NCBI RefSeq assembly: GCF_028200735.1
Contig: NZ_JAQKPV010000003.1
Location: forward strand, 62,001 to 126,000
Direction of reading: 5' to 3'
Origin: Streptomyces sp. ACA25
GTDB taxonomy: Bacteria; Actinomycetota; Actinomycetes; Streptomycetales; Streptomycetaceae
DNA length: 64,000 bases
Made by a program: the position numbers and the translations under genes
The notes under the pieces: generated by a model
The model's input: the letters and a program-made list of their open reading frames with translations, nothing else
Database searches by the model: none
Told to the model about the DNA's origin: nothing
Shown here: piece by piece, positions 26,350-35,732 of the stretch
How positions within the stretch are numbered: position 1 is the first letter of the stretch
Layout: every line of letters starts with the position of its first letter

Positions 26350-27323
26350 TGGTAAAGGGACCCCGAGTTCAGCACGGGCTGTGGGGCGCGGTCCCCGCAG
26401 AGGACGACCAGCAGGTTGGAGACCATGGCGGCCTTGCGCTCCTCGTCCAGCTCGACGAAGCCCTGGGCGGTGATCCGGGCGATGGCCGACTCCACCATGC
26501 CGCAGGCGCCGTCGACGATCTCCCGGCGGGCCGCGATGACCGCTCCGGCCTGCTGCCGCTGGAGCATCGACGCGGCGATCTCCGGTGCGTAGGCGAGGTG
26601 GGTGAAGCGGGATTCGACGACCTTCACGCCGGCCGCCCCGACCCGCACATCGACCTCGGTGGAGAGCTGGTCGGTGATGCTCTCGGCGTTGTCCCGCAGG
26701 GACAGATCGCCGTCCGACTCGTAGGGGAAGCTGGTGGCGATGTGACGCAGCGCGGTTTCGGTCTGGGTGATGACGAACTCCTCGTAGTCATCGACCGCGA
26801 ACGTGGCCTGCGCGGTGTCCTCCACCTGCCAGACGATGACCGCGGCTATCTCGATCGGGCTGCCGCCCGCGTCGTTGACCTTCAGGACAGCCGTCTCGTG
26901 GTTGCGGATCCGGGTGGAGATCTTGGTGCTGCTGGTCAGCGGGTTGACCCAGCGCAGCCCGTCGGTGCGCAGGGTGCCGACGTAGCGGCCGAAGAGCTGG
27001 ATGACCCTGGCTTCGCCGGGCGCGACCATCTTCACGCCGTTCCAGGCGAAGAGGGAGGTCACGGTCAGCAGCGCGCCGACGATGATCATCGGCACCCCGG
27101 CGGCGGGCCGGTCCCCGGGGTCGAACCCGACCGCCACTCCGCCGAGCAGCAGTCCGAGGCCGAGCAGCGGCCCGAGCACGGCGATGAGCAGGCCCAGCCC
27201 GCCGCCGATGTTGTTCGCCGGCTTCTCGGCCACCGGCGCCTTGGGCATCTCCGGGGCGTCGAGCCGGAGGCCCGGGCCGGTGGTGGTGTCTTGCGTGTCG
27301 TGGGTGTCGGGCTGTGCGGGCAT
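26346..27323 (-). CDS. SPFH/Band 7 domain membrane protein
   Basis: A 325-residue stomatin/prohibitin-like protein. After a disordered N-terminal tail (about 35 residues) come two hydrophobic segments (GGLGLLIAVLGPLLGLGLLLGGVAVG and VPMIIVGALLTVTSLFAW). The SPFH domain follows (about 100-270), with VAPGEARVIQLFGRYVGTL, RWVNPL and GVKVVESRFTHLAYAPEIAASM, ending in the usual Ala/Glu-rich helical region. Such proteins oligomerise in membrane microdomains. ATG at 27323 has GGGGGAGACC in front. A 16-bp perfect palindrome sits 25-40 nt upstream of the start. Confidence 0.92.
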   Translation of the reverse strand: MPAQPDTHDTQDTTTGPGLRLDAPEMPKAPVAEKPANNIGGGLGLLIAVLGPLLGLGLLLGGVAVGFDPGDRPAAGVPMIIVGALLTVTSLFAWNGVKMVAPGEARVIQLFGRYVGTLRTDGLRWVNPLTSSTKISTRIRNHETAVLKVNDAGGSPIEIAAVIVWQVEDTAQATFAVDDYEEFVITQTETALRHIATSFPYESDGDLSLRDNAESITDQLSTEVDVRVGAAGVKVVESRFTHLAYAPEIAASMLQRQQAGAVIAARREIVDGACGMVESAIARITAQGFVELDEERKAAMVSNLLVVLCGDRAPQPVLNSGSLYQ

Positions 27324-27347
27324 GGTCTCCCCCGTGCGTGATCTAGC

Positions 27348-27363
27348 AAAGTGATATCACTTT
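27348..27363. promoter_or_regulatory. 16-bp palindromic operator of the SPFH operon
   Basis: AAAGTGATATCACTTT is a perfect palindrome in an AT-rich pocket 25 nt before the SPFH start codon and next to a TATAAA-like hexamer. Position and symmetry indicate a repressor site; I cannot name the regulator. Confidence 0.65.
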
Positions 27364-27573
27364 ATACGTCACGGGGGCCGGTGACCAGACCGAAGGCGCC
27401 GCAACCGGGGCCGTCGGTGGAGATGACCGCCCGCCCGGGGATCGACAGGCGGTCACGCCGGCCTGGTACCACGCCTGAGGGGGTCCGCCGGGTGGTGACG
27501 GTCACCCGGAACGCGGACCGCCGCCCGGCCCCTGGCGGGGCGGGCGGCGGTCCGTGGTGCGGAGGGACGGTCG

Positions 27574-30156
27574 TCACTCGGTCGCGATGGCCTTGAGGAT
27601 GTTCATCCTCCCGGCGCGGAACGCGGGGATCAAGGCGGCCAGCAGGCCGACGAGGGCGGCGCCGATGAACACCGTGACGATGGTGGCCCACGGGATCTCC
27701 AGCACCCGGAAGCCCTCCAGCGCGAGAATTTGCTGGGCCGCTGCGCCCCAGGCCAGGCCGAGGGCGATGCCGAGCAGGGCACCGAACAGGGCGATGACCA
27801 CGGACTCCAGGCGGATCATCCGGCGCAGCTGGCGGCGGGACAGGCCGATGGCCCGCATCAAGCCGATTTCCCGGGTCCGTTCGATGACGGAGAGAGCCAG
27901 GGTGTTCACCACCCCGAGGATGGCCACAATGATCGCCAGGGCCAGCAGCCCGTAAACCATGTTGAGCATCACCCCGACCTCGTTCTCGACCATCTCCTTG
28001 TAATCGGCCTGGTCGCGGACCTCCATCTGCGGGTGTCCTGCGAGCGCCTCTTCCAGCGACGCCCGGGCGGCGTCCTGCTGGCCCTCCTCGGCCATGACGA
28101 AGAGGACGAGCGGTAGCGGCATGGCCTCCGCGGACACGTGCTCCTCGAGGGTGGCCATGCCCATCAGGGCGGCGTCACCATCCATGCTGTCGGCCAGCGA
28201 CAGGACCGCCCGGAGCTCGAGGACCGGGTTGGCCTCGCCGTCGAGGTCGACGGCCAGTTCGTCGCCGACGCTGAGGCCGTAGGTCTCGACCGTTCCGGCG
28301 TCGAGGGCGAGACCGCCCGGGGCGAGGGCCTGTTCGAGGTCGCCCTCCTCGACCGTGCTGGCGACGTCCTCGGTGTAGGTCGGATTGACGGCACCAAGGT
28401 TCCGGGAGAACGTCTCCCCGTTCGGAGCGGTGAGTTCGCTGTCCATACCCCGGTACTCGGTGACGTGCCGGAGGTTGTCAGCGGAGCGGATGGCCTCGGT
28501 GGCGGCCGGCAGGATCGGCATCCAGTTGCTGGTCTGGATGACGTAGTCCGCGCCGATGGACTCGTCGATCTGCTTCGAGGCGGAGGCCACCATGGAGGAG
28601 CCGACCACCGAGAGTCCCGAGACGAGGGCGAGTCCGATCATCAGCGCGGAGGCTGTGGCGCCGGTGCGCCGGGGGTTGCGCAGGGCGTTGCGTTCGGCAA
28701 GCCGTCCGACCGAGCCGAAACCGCGCAGCAGCACCGCACTGAGGGCGCTCACCACCCAGCCGACCAGGGCCGGGCCGACGAGCACCATGCCGATGAGGCT
28801 CAGCGGGATACCGACCGCAAGGAGCAGGCTTCCGGTGGCTGCCTCGTCCACCCCAGCGGTACCGGCCAGGGTGGCGAGACCGGCTACGGTGAGCAGGGCG
28901 CCGACGAGGCTACGGGTCCGCCCGGCCTTCGCGTCCCCAGGGGTCCCGGCGTCGCGCAGGGCCGCCATCGGGGTGATCCGGCCGGCCCGGCGGGCCGGGA
29001 TGTAGGCGGCGATGAGCGTGACGGTGACGCCGAGAATGATCCCGATGACCGGCACGGACCAGCCGATGGTCAGGTCATCCGTGCTGAGGTTCATCCCCAG
29101 GGCGCTCATCAGTGTCATCAGGCCGACGGCGATGCCGAGGCCGACGGCGAAACCGAGCAGGGAGCCGACGACGCCGAGCAGCAGGGCTTCGACGAGCACC
29201 GAGCGGTTGATCTGCTTGCGGCTTGCGCCGATGGCCCGCATCAGGCCGATCTCGCGGGTGCGCTGGGCCACCAGCATGGTGAAGGTGTTCACGATGAGGA
29301 AGATGCCGACCAGCAGAGCGATCCCGGCGAAGCCGAGGAGCACGTACTGGATGATGCTGAACACCTCACCGAGCGCGTCCTGATTGTCCGCGACGTACTC
29401 TTCGGAGGTGCGGATGAAGAAGGTGTCCTCCCCGAGCAGCGCGGTGATCCGCTCCTTCAGCTGCTCCTCGCTGACCGCTCCGGTGCCGTCGACGTACACC
29501 TCGGTGAAGGCGTCGGTGTCACCCAGCAGGACCTCTTGGGCGGTCGGGGTGTCGAAGTAGACGAGGGTCGCACCGGGGTTGGTGATCTGGAACTCGACGA
29601 TGCCGCTGATGGTCGCGGGGTGGTCGCCGGTGACGGAGATCAGCCGCAGCTCGTCACCGACGGACAGGTCCGCGTTGTCGGCGCTCTGGGAGTCCAGGAG
29701 CACTTCGCCGGGCCCGTCGGGGAGGCTGCCTTCGGTGAGCTCCATCGAGCGCAGCTCGATGTCCGTCCAGTTCAGCGCGATGGTGGGGGCGCCGGTGGTG
29801 GGGCCGATGCTCTCGTTGTCGCTGTCCACCACCACGACGCTCTCGGACATGGCGACGCCGGTGGCCTCCTCCACCCCGTCGACCTGGCGCACCTCGTCGA
29901 CGACGGAAGCGGGCAGGGTGGCGGGGCGGCCGGTCATGCTGGCACTGTCGAAGCTGCCCCCCTCCGTGTCCTCCGGCGCGATGATCACGTCGGAGGCAGT
30001 CTCGGCGAACAGCTTGTCGAAGGTCGTCTGCATGGTGGCGGTGAAGACGAGGGTGCCGCAGACGAACGCGACGGACAGCAGGACGGCGGTGCCGGAGAGG
30101 ATCATCCGGCCCTTGTGGGCGTAGAAGTTGCGCAGGGATGTCTTCACCACGGTCAT
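27574..30156 (-). CDS. ABC transporter permease, FtsX/MacB family
   Basis: An 860-residue permease with the duplicated architecture of this class. An N-terminal helix (ILSGTAVLLSVAFVCGTLVF) is followed by a large extracytoplasmic MacB periplasmic-core-like domain (about 45-240), three helices of FtsX unit 1 (about 260-400) and two linker helices. A second helix plus extracytoplasmic domain (about 500-710) leads to FtsX unit 2 (about 740-860), ending VGLLAALIPAFRAGRMNILKAIATE. TREIGLMRAIGASRKQ and TREIGLMRAIGLSRRQ mark the two coupling segments. ATG at 30156 overlaps the ATPase stop (ATGA). Such exporters handle lipoproteins, peptides or antibiotics; the substrate is unknown. Confidence 0.93.
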   Translation of the reverse strand: MTVVKTSLRNFYAHKGRMILSGTAVLLSVAFVCGTLVFTATMQTTFDKLFAETASDVIIAPEDTEGGSFDSASMTGRPATLPASVVDEVRQVDGVEEATGVAMSESVVVVDSDNESIGPTTGAPTIALNWTDIELRSMELTEGSLPDGPGEVLLDSQSADNADLSVGDELRLISVTGDHPATISGIVEFQITNPGATLVYFDTPTAQEVLLGDTDAFTEVYVDGTGAVSEEQLKERITALLGEDTFFIRTSEEYVADNQDALGEVFSIIQYVLLGFAGIALLVGIFLIVNTFTMLVAQRTREIGLMRAIGASRKQINRSVLVEALLLGVVGSLLGFAVGLGIAVGLMTLMSALGMNLSTDDLTIGWSVPVIGIILGVTVTLIAAYIPARRAGRITPMAALRDAGTPGDAKAGRTRSLVGALLTVAGLATLAGTAGVDEAATGSLLLAVGIPLSLIGMVLVGPALVGWVVSALSAVLLRGFGSVGRLAERNALRNPRRTGATASALMIGLALVSGLSVVGSSMVASASKQIDESIGADYVIQTSNWMPILPAATEAIRSADNLRHVTEYRGMDSELTAPNGETFSRNLGAVNPTYTEDVASTVEEGDLEQALAPGGLALDAGTVETYGLSVGDELAVDLDGEANPVLELRAVLSLADSMDGDAALMGMATLEEHVSAEAMPLPLVLFVMAEEGQQDAARASLEEALAGHPQMEVRDQADYKEMVENEVGVMLNMVYGLLALAIIVAILGVVNTLALSVIERTREIGLMRAIGLSRRQLRRMIRLESVVIALFGALLGIALGLAWGAAAQQILALEGFRVLEIPWATIVTVFIGAALVGLLAALIPAFRAGRMNILKAIATE

Positions 30157-30941
30157 GAGGTGCGCCCCCGGGAGTCGAAGCCGCGCATGCGGTCCAGGAC
30201 ACGGTCCGCGGTGGGGTCGGTCATCTCGTCGACGACCCGGCCGTCGGCGAGGAAGATGATCCGGTCGGCGTAGGCGGCGGCGACCGGGTCATGGGTGACC
30301 ATGACGATGGTCTGGCCCAGGTCGTCGACGGAGCTGCGGAGGAAGCCCAGGACCTCGGCGCCCGCCCGGGAGTCGAGGTTTCCGGTGGGCTCGTCCCCGA
30401 AGATGATGTCGGGCCTGGCGGCGAGGGCGCGGGCGACGGCGACGCGCTGCTGCTGGCCGCCGGACAGCTCCGACGGCCGGTGCTTGAGGCGGTCGGCGAG
30501 GCCGACGGTGGTGAGCACCTTGTCGAGCCACTCCGGGTCCGGCTTCCGCCCGGCGATGTCCATCGGCAGGGTGATGTTCTCCAGGGCGCTCAGCGTGGGC
30601 AGCAGGTTGAACGCCTGGAAGATGAAGCCGATCCGGTCCCGGCGGAGCTTGGTCAGCTTGCGGTCCTTCAGACCGGTGATCTCGGTGTCACCGACCCAGA
30701 TGCGCCCCGAGGTCACGGTGTCCAGGCCCGCCAGGCAGTGCATGAGCGTGGACTTCCCGGACCCCGACGGTCCCATGATGGCGGTGAACGCTCCCTCCGC
30801 CACGTCCACGCTGACACCGTCGAGCGCGAGCACCTGGGTCTCGTTCTCTCCGTAAGCCTTGATGATGCCCTCGGCGCGTGCGGCCACGGCAGTGTGCCCT
30901 CCGCCGCCCCCGGTAGCCGGATTCGCTACAGCCGTTGCCAC
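30153..30941 (-). CDS. ABC transporter ATP-binding protein (MacB/LolD type)
   Basis: A 262-residue ATPase partner of the downstream permease. It has Walker A GPSGSGKST, Q loop IFQAFNLLP, LSGGQQQR, Walker B IIFGDEPTG and VMVTHD. The start is GTG at 30941, because GAGGAG sits 7 nt upstream; the ATG at 30962 lacks one. The last codons overlap the permease start by 4 nt. It is a close paralogue of the orphan ATPase at 4927-5706. An inverted repeat at 31005-31025 lies in its promoter region. Confidence 0.94.
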   Translation of the reverse strand: MATAVANPATGGGGGHTAVAARAEGIIKAYGENETQVLALDGVSVDVAEGAFTAIMGPSGSGKSTLMHCLAGLDTVTSGRIWVGDTEITGLKDRKLTKLRRDRIGFIFQAFNLLPTLSALENITLPMDIAGRKPDPEWLDKVLTTVGLADRLKHRPSELSGGQQQRVAVARALAARPDIIFGDEPTGNLDSRAGAEVLGFLRSSVDDLGQTIVMVTHDPVAAAYADRIIFLADGRVVDEMTDPTADRVLDRMRGFDSRGRTS

Positions 30942-31004
30942 GATTATCTCCTCTGTCTTCACATCATTCTTATTGCTCTGAGCTTAGGGACCGGTAGTGA
31001 CGCG

Positions 31005-31025
31005 CTCGTCCTGCCGCAGGACGAG
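31005..31025. promoter_or_regulatory. Inverted-repeat operator upstream of the ABC exporter
   Basis: CTCGTCCTGC and GCAGGACGAG flank a single central base, 64 bp before the ATPase start. A second palindrome, CCCTTAAGGG, lies at 31053-31062. The form resembles a NarL-family response-regulator site; no regulator gene is adjacent. Confidence 0.55.
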
Positions 31026-31254
31026 CCTGAGGTAGGAGAAAAGTCGCACGATCCCTTAAGGGTCGGTCCGCCGCACTGCCCTGTGAGGTAGGGGGAGGCG
31101 CTGCCGGGGCACCGGGAAGGGGCCGTCGCCGGCCGGTCTCCCGCTGTTCACGCACCGTCCGGCCGGGGTGCATCCGGGCGCCGCGGCACGCCGCTAGCCT
31201 CCGCGGCGAGTGGCCGGTAGCGGTGAGGACCGCCGGAGGAAGCAGGGGAACCGA

Positions 31255-32499
31255 GTGCGGGGTGCAGGGGCCTGGCGACGTCGGGGAGTCTTCGCGCAGC
31301 GCAGGAGCCGTGACCCGCACTGGGACAACATCCGGTACTTCTCGGGGACCCTGGTGGTCGTGGGGCACGCCATGGACCAGCTGAAGGATCTCGACGGTCT
31401 GCGCTGGCTCTACGTGGCGACCTGGGCGATGCGGGTGCCGGTCTTCGTGATGGTGGCCGGCTACTTCAGCAGCGCCGCCGCCGTCACCCCCCGGGAGGCC
31501 CGTCGGCTCATCGAGTCGATCATGGTGCCGTACCTGCTGATCGGCTTCCTGCACACGCTCCAGATGCGCTACTGGAGCGAAACGGGCGAGTGGACGTTCT
31601 TCACCGTCAACCCTGCCTGGGGTCTGTGGTTTCTGCTGTCCCTGATGTTCTGGCGGGTGCTGCTGCCGTACCTGGACCGGCTCCGCCACCCCTTCACCAC
31701 CTCGGTGATCGTCGCCCTGGCCTCCGGCTACGTCCAGCAGATCGACGTCACGTTCTCCTTCGCCCGCACCCTGACCTACCTGCCGTTCTTCCTGCTGGGC
31801 TGGCGGCTGGGCCAAGGGCTGTTCTCCGACCTGCTGCGGGCGGCGTGGAGCCGGTACGCCGCGATGGGCGTGCTCGTCGTCTGCGGCACGGCGTCCTGGT
31901 TCCTCAAGGGCAGTGTGCAGCTGTCCTGGCTGGGCATGCGGAACCCGTACGGCGAGGGCGCCTTCTGGGAGGCGCCGTTCGCCTGGCTGATCCGGGCGGG
32001 TCTGATCCTGGGCGGCGCGGTCGTCGCACTCAGCTTCGTCCGGCTCGTGCCGCGCCGCCGGCTGCCCGTCATCACCTCGCTGGGCGCCGCCGGCCTGTAC
32101 ATCTACCTGCTGCACCCCCTGGTGCTGCGCTGGTACCTGAACACCTGGGGGACGGACTGGGTGGGGCCGTGGCCGTCCCAGGCGGCGCTGGTCCTGCTGG
32201 CGGTGCTGATCGCCTCGCTGCTCGCCCTCCCGCCGGTGCGCCTGCTGACCCGGCCGGTGGTGCAGCCCCGGCTCCCCTGGCTGTTCCGCCCGGATCAGCC
32301 CGAGCGCCCGGAACGCCCGGGTGGCCCGGACGTGGCGGACCGCACGGACGTGACGGATCACACCGGTGGCCGGGACAGCACCGGCGCGGCCGGCACGGAG
32401 ACCTCCGGGACGAGCCGCCCGCCCGGCGGCACCGGGCACGTCGGTGGGGCTCCCGGGGCCGCGCGGCCGGCCCCGGCCGTGCCCCGCCAGCGGCGCTGA
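31255..32499 (+). CDS. Membrane acyltransferase (acyltransferase-3 family)
   Basis: A 414-residue polytopic O-acyltransferase-like protein. After a basic N-terminus, the core begins DPHWDNIRYFSGTLVVVGHAMDQ, with the His typical of the family's first conserved helix. Ten or so hydrophobic helices follow (for example MRVPVFVMVAGYFSSAAA, AWGLWFLLSLMFWRVLLPYL, GAAGLYIYLLHPLVL). The C-terminal 90 residues are a disordered Pro/Thr/Gly tail. GTG 31255 is used, with AGGGGA upstream; GTG 31210 would add 15 residues. Such enzymes acetylate sugars or other surface molecules using acetyl-CoA. The next gene, a DUF6716 protein, may make the acceptor. Confidence 0.85.
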   Translation: MRGAGAWRRRGVFAQRRSRDPHWDNIRYFSGTLVVVGHAMDQLKDLDGLRWLYVATWAMRVPVFVMVAGYFSSAAAVTPREARRLIESIMVPYLLIGFLHTLQMRYWSETGEWTFFTVNPAWGLWFLLSLMFWRVLLPYLDRLRHPFTTSVIVALASGYVQQIDVTFSFARTLTYLPFFLLGWRLGQGLFSDLLRAAWSRYAAMGVLVVCGTASWFLKGSVQLSWLGMRNPYGEGAFWEAPFAWLIRAGLILGGAVVALSFVRLVPRRRLPVITSLGAAGLYIYLLHPLVLRWYLNTWGTDWVGPWPSQAALVLLAVLIASLLALPPVRLLTRPVVQPRLPWLFRPDQPERPERPGGPDVADRTDVTDHTGGRDSTGAAGTETSGTSRPPGGTGHVGGAPGAARPAPAVPRQRR

Positions 32500-32642
32500 A
32501 CCGCACCGCGTCACCTCCCGTTCACCGCACGGCAAGTCGCCGGTCGTGCGCGGCAGGTACTCATGGACCGCGCAACCCACGGGAGGCATCCCGCACCCAG
32601 CACAACCCGGGACGCGAGGTCCCAGCGAAGGGAACACAGACG

Positions 32643-33932
32643 ATGGGAAGCGCCGGGCCCCGTGCCGTCGTGCTCGCCGACTCGGACAGCCGCTGGAAAT
32701 GGGCGGCGTCCGTCGCCCGCCGGGTGGCACCGGACCACGCGCTCGACGCGTATTTCGTGCGCACCCGGACCACACCCACGCCGCGGCAGATCGCCGAGGT
32801 GGGCATCGAGCCGGACCACAGCCGGTTCATCGACTGCCACGAGCTGGTGGACGACCCCCGGCCCGCGGACGCCGATGTGCTGATCTTCGGGGTCGCCGCC
32901 GGCACCACGCTCTCCCTCCTGCACAGCCTGGGGATCGCCTGGCGTGGCCGGCGGCACCGGCCGGTCACGGTCAGCGGCTACTACGGCGTGGTCTACGAGA
33001 AGATGGTCGACGGCCTGCTGCTGCGCGCGGGCTGCGACCTGGTCATCGCCAACAGCGCCTTCGACGCCGAACGGTTCCGGGACATCTACGCCGGCATCGG
33101 GGCGGACCCCGACTCGGTGGTGGAGGCCGGGCTGCCGTTCCTCGGAGGCGCCCGGTACGACCCCTCCCCGGTCGGCCGGGAACGGCCGTTCACCGTCTGC
33201 TTCGCCGTCCAGCCGACGGTGCCCGCCGGGGAGACGGCCCGCTCCGGCCTGCTCCAACGGCTCGACCGGCACGCACGGCGGTACCCGGACCGCGAGGTGC
33301 TCCTCAAGCTGCGGAACCAGCCGGGCGAAGCCGTCACCCACATCGAACGTCATTCCTACCAGGCCCTGTACGACGCGATGCCGGCTCCCGCGCCGAACCT
33401 GCGCCTGGTCCACGGGGACATGGGGTCCGTGCTGGACCGCACCGATCTGCTGGTCACGGTCAGCTCGACCGCCGCCATGGAGGCCCTGCACCGCGGAATC
33501 CCCACCGCGATCCTCAGCGACTACGGCGTCCGCGAAGCGCTCGGCAACCACTACTTCCTCCAGTCCGGCTGCCTGGCCTCCTGGGCCGACCTGGACGCCG
33601 GGACGGTCCCCACCGCGGACCCCGGCTGGGCGGCGCTGCACGGGGTGGGCCGGGACCACACCTTCGGCGCGGTCCGCGAGCGGCTGGCCGCGCTGCGGGC
33701 CGCCGGACCGCTGCCGCCGCTGCGCCCCTACTACACCCCGGAGCGCGGCGGGAGCTACCTGGAACAGCTGCTCGCCCCGCGCGGGCTCGGCCTGGACGGG
33801 CGCCCGGCTGCCGTGCGGCCCCCCGCGCATCTGCGGCCGGTGCGCCGCATGGTGCAGCGGGGCGCGGGCGGGCTCTACCGGGTGGGACGCCACCGGGTCG
33901 CCCCGGTGATCCGGCGGCTGGCCCAGGGCTGA
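32643..33932 (+). CDS. DUF6716 putative glycosyltransferase
   Basis: A 429-residue protein with the look of a two-domain GT-B-like fold: an N-terminal Rossmann-like part (RAVVLADSDSRWKWAASVA, VLIFGVAAGTTLSLLHSLGI, GCDLVIANSAFDAERFRDIY) and a C-terminal part with HGDMGSVLDRTDLLVTVSSTAAMEALHRGIPTAI. That last stretch resembles the CDP/UDP-sugar site of polysaccharide-modifying transferases. This matches my memory of DUF6716. ATG at 32643 with AAGGGA. It follows the acyltransferase by 143 bp on the same strand, suggesting joint modification of a surface glycan; that is inference. No signal or membrane segment. Confidence 0.8.
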   Translation: MGSAGPRAVVLADSDSRWKWAASVARRVAPDHALDAYFVRTRTTPTPRQIAEVGIEPDHSRFIDCHELVDDPRPADADVLIFGVAAGTTLSLLHSLGIAWRGRRHRPVTVSGYYGVVYEKMVDGLLLRAGCDLVIANSAFDAERFRDIYAGIGADPDSVVEAGLPFLGGARYDPSPVGRERPFTVCFAVQPTVPAGETARSGLLQRLDRHARRYPDREVLLKLRNQPGEAVTHIERHSYQALYDAMPAPAPNLRLVHGDMGSVLDRTDLLVTVSSTAAMEALHRGIPTAILSDYGVREALGNHYFLQSGCLASWADLDAGTVPTADPGWAALHGVGRDHTFGAVRERLAALRAAGPLPPLRPYYTPERGGSYLEQLLAPRGLGLDGRPAAVRPPAHLRPVRRMVQRGAGGLYRVGRHRVAPVIRRLAQG

Positions 33933-34059
33933 CAGTGAGGAGGTGACGTGGTGACGCGGCCACGGGCCGGTGACCGAATCGCGGAGGGGGCGGTAGTCAC
34001 AGCTACCGTGGCTGCTTAAGATCGATCGTCGCACCTATTCCACCGCCGGGAGAATTTCA

Positions 34060-34713
34060 GTGAAGCGCCGATCGTCCGCACTGTCCGTCTCCGCCGCCGC
34101 GCTGCTCGTGGCCGCTCCGCTGCTCACCGGCTGCACCACCGACGCCCACCCGGGCGCGGCTGCCGTGGTCGGCGACCAGGAGATCTCCGTCTCGCAGGTC
34201 CAGGCCCGGGTCGAGGCCGTCCGGACCGCTCAGCGCGCCCAGGAGAACGCCGAGGAGCTCCTCGCGGGTTCCGCGGGCATCACCCGCTTCGCCGTCGACT
34301 ACCTGATCTTCGAGCAGCTCGTCGAGCACGCCGCGGAGCAACAGGGAGTGACGGTCACACCGCGCGAGGTCCAGCAGGCCCGGGCCATGACCGAGCAGAG
34401 CGCCGGCGGGGCGGAGGAGCTCGAGCAGCGGGCCCTGGCGGGCGAAGGGCTGCCCGCCACCGGGGAGCAGATCGACGAGGTGCTGCGCGTCAACCTGCTG
34501 TACCAGGGCCTGGCCGCCACGGTCGACGGTGCCTCCGAGCAGGAGGTCGGCGAGCGGCTCGCCCAGCTGCTGACCGACACCGCCGAGGACCTGGGGGTCG
34601 AGGTGAACCCCCGGTACGGCGAGTGGGACGCGGAGCAGGTGACGCTGGTCGACGCCGATGTCCCCTGGCTGCGGACCGACCTCGGCGAGGGTCCCGATAC
34701 GCTCGAAGGGTGA
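34060..34713 (+). CDS. SurA N-terminal-like lipoprotein
   Basis: A 217-residue lipoprotein. The signal peptide MKRRSSALSVSAAALLVAAPLL ends in lipobox LTGC. The mature protein is a helical domain with AAVVGDQEISVSQVQARVEAVRTA, the hallmark opening of the SurA/PrsA-type chaperone N-terminal domain. No PpiC prolyl-isomerase domain follows, so it would be a chaperone-only form. The start is GTG 34060 with GGGAGA in front. The stop overlaps the GTG start of mazG (GTGA), a coupled pair seen in other streptomycetes as far as I recall. It acts outside the membrane, probably in folding exported proteins. Confidence 0.87.
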   Translation: MKRRSSALSVSAAALLVAAPLLTGCTTDAHPGAAAVVGDQEISVSQVQARVEAVRTAQRAQENAEELLAGSAGITRFAVDYLIFEQLVEHAAEQQGVTVTPREVQQARAMTEQSAGGAEELEQRALAGEGLPATGEQIDEVLRVNLLYQGLAATVDGASEQEVGERLAQLLTDTAEDLGVEVNPRYGEWDAEQVTLVDADVPWLRTDLGEGPDTLEG

Positions 34714-35732
34714 CCGTCTTCTCCTCTGCCGCCTCCCCTTCCTCCCCTCCCCAGGACTCTTCCGGGGCGGCCGGCCCCGGTCGGCTCGTCCTGCTGACCA
34801 CCACCCACCGGGTGGCGCCCGGGCTGCTGTCCTGGCCCGCGTGGGAGGTGCTGCGCGCGGCCGGCCGGGTGGTGTGCCGCGACCCCGGGCACCCTCAGCT
34901 GCCCTACCTGCGCGAGGCGGGTATCACCGTGGAGAGCGCCGAGGGGGACGGGGTCCCGGCCGGGGAACTGCTGGAGCAGTGCCGGGGCGGGAACACGGTC
35001 GTGGTGCTGGCGTCCGCCGAGGGTGAGCAGCCGCTGACCGACGCGCTGGCCCGGCTCGCCGGGTCAGGCCGCCGGACCATGCCCGCGCTCGAACTGCTGC
35101 CCGGCTCCTACGACCTGCCGGGGGCCCGGCTGCTGGACCTCGTGCACGTCATGGACCGGCTGCGGGCCCAGTGCCCGTGGACGTCCGCCCGCACCCACAC
35201 CGAGCTCGTCAAGTACGGGCTGGAAGAGGCCTACGAGCTGGTCGAGGCCATCGAGGCCGGGGACCGGGAGGAGATCCGCGAGGAGCTGGGCGACGTGCTG
35301 CTGCAGGTCGTCTTCCACGCCCGGATCGCGGAGGACCACGCCGAGGAGCCGTTCTCCATCGACGACGTCGCGGGAACACTCGTCACCAAGCTGATCCACC
35401 GGCACCCGCACGTTTTCGGCGAGGAGACCGCGGAGACCGCCGAGGACGTCAAGGCGCACTGGCTGCGCACCAAGGCGGTGGAGAAGCAGCGGGACTCGGT
35501 CACCGACGGGGTGCCGCTGGGACAGCCGGGCCTGGCACTGGCGGCGAAGCTCGTCGGGCGGGTCCGGACGGCAGGGCTGGACGTGCCGCTGCCGACCGGG
35601 GACGCGGTCGGTTACCGTCTGCTCGCGCTGGCCGCGGAGGCCCAGGCGGTGGGCATCGACCCGGAGACGGCGCTGCGCACCGCCGCCCGTACCTACCGGG
35701 ACGCGATCCGGGCGGCGGAAGGCCCGGCCTGA
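34710..35732 (+). CDS. mazG: Nucleoside triphosphate pyrophosphohydrolase MazG
   Basis: A 340-residue house-cleaning NTP pyrophosphohydrolase with an extra N-terminal domain (about 120 residues, LVLLTTTHRVAPGLLSWPAWEVL) resembling the tetrapyrrole-methylase-like region in YabN/MazG fusions, but short. The MazG core starts LLDLVHVMDRLRAQCPW and carries the catalytic acidic sets EEAYELVEAI and EELGDVLLQVVFHARIAED. The second half has RHPHVFGEE...HWLRTKAVEK. GTG at 34710 overlaps the lipoprotein stop. The longer open frame (from 34623) would overlap that gene. The last 40 bp overlap the convergent YwqJ/SUKH-3 gene. Confidence 0.92.
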   Translation: MTVFSSAASPSSPPQDSSGAAGPGRLVLLTTTHRVAPGLLSWPAWEVLRAAGRVVCRDPGHPQLPYLREAGITVESAEGDGVPAGELLEQCRGGNTVVVLASAEGEQPLTDALARLAGSGRRTMPALELLPGSYDLPGARLLDLVHVMDRLRAQCPWTSARTHTELVKYGLEEAYELVEAIEAGDREEIREELGDVLLQVVFHARIAEDHAEEPFSIDDVAGTLVTKLIHRHPHVFGEETAETAEDVKAHWLRTKAVEKQRDSVTDGVPLGQPGLALAAKLVGRVRTAGLDVPLPTGDAVGYRLLALAAEAQAVGIDPETALRTAARTYRDAIRAAEGPA

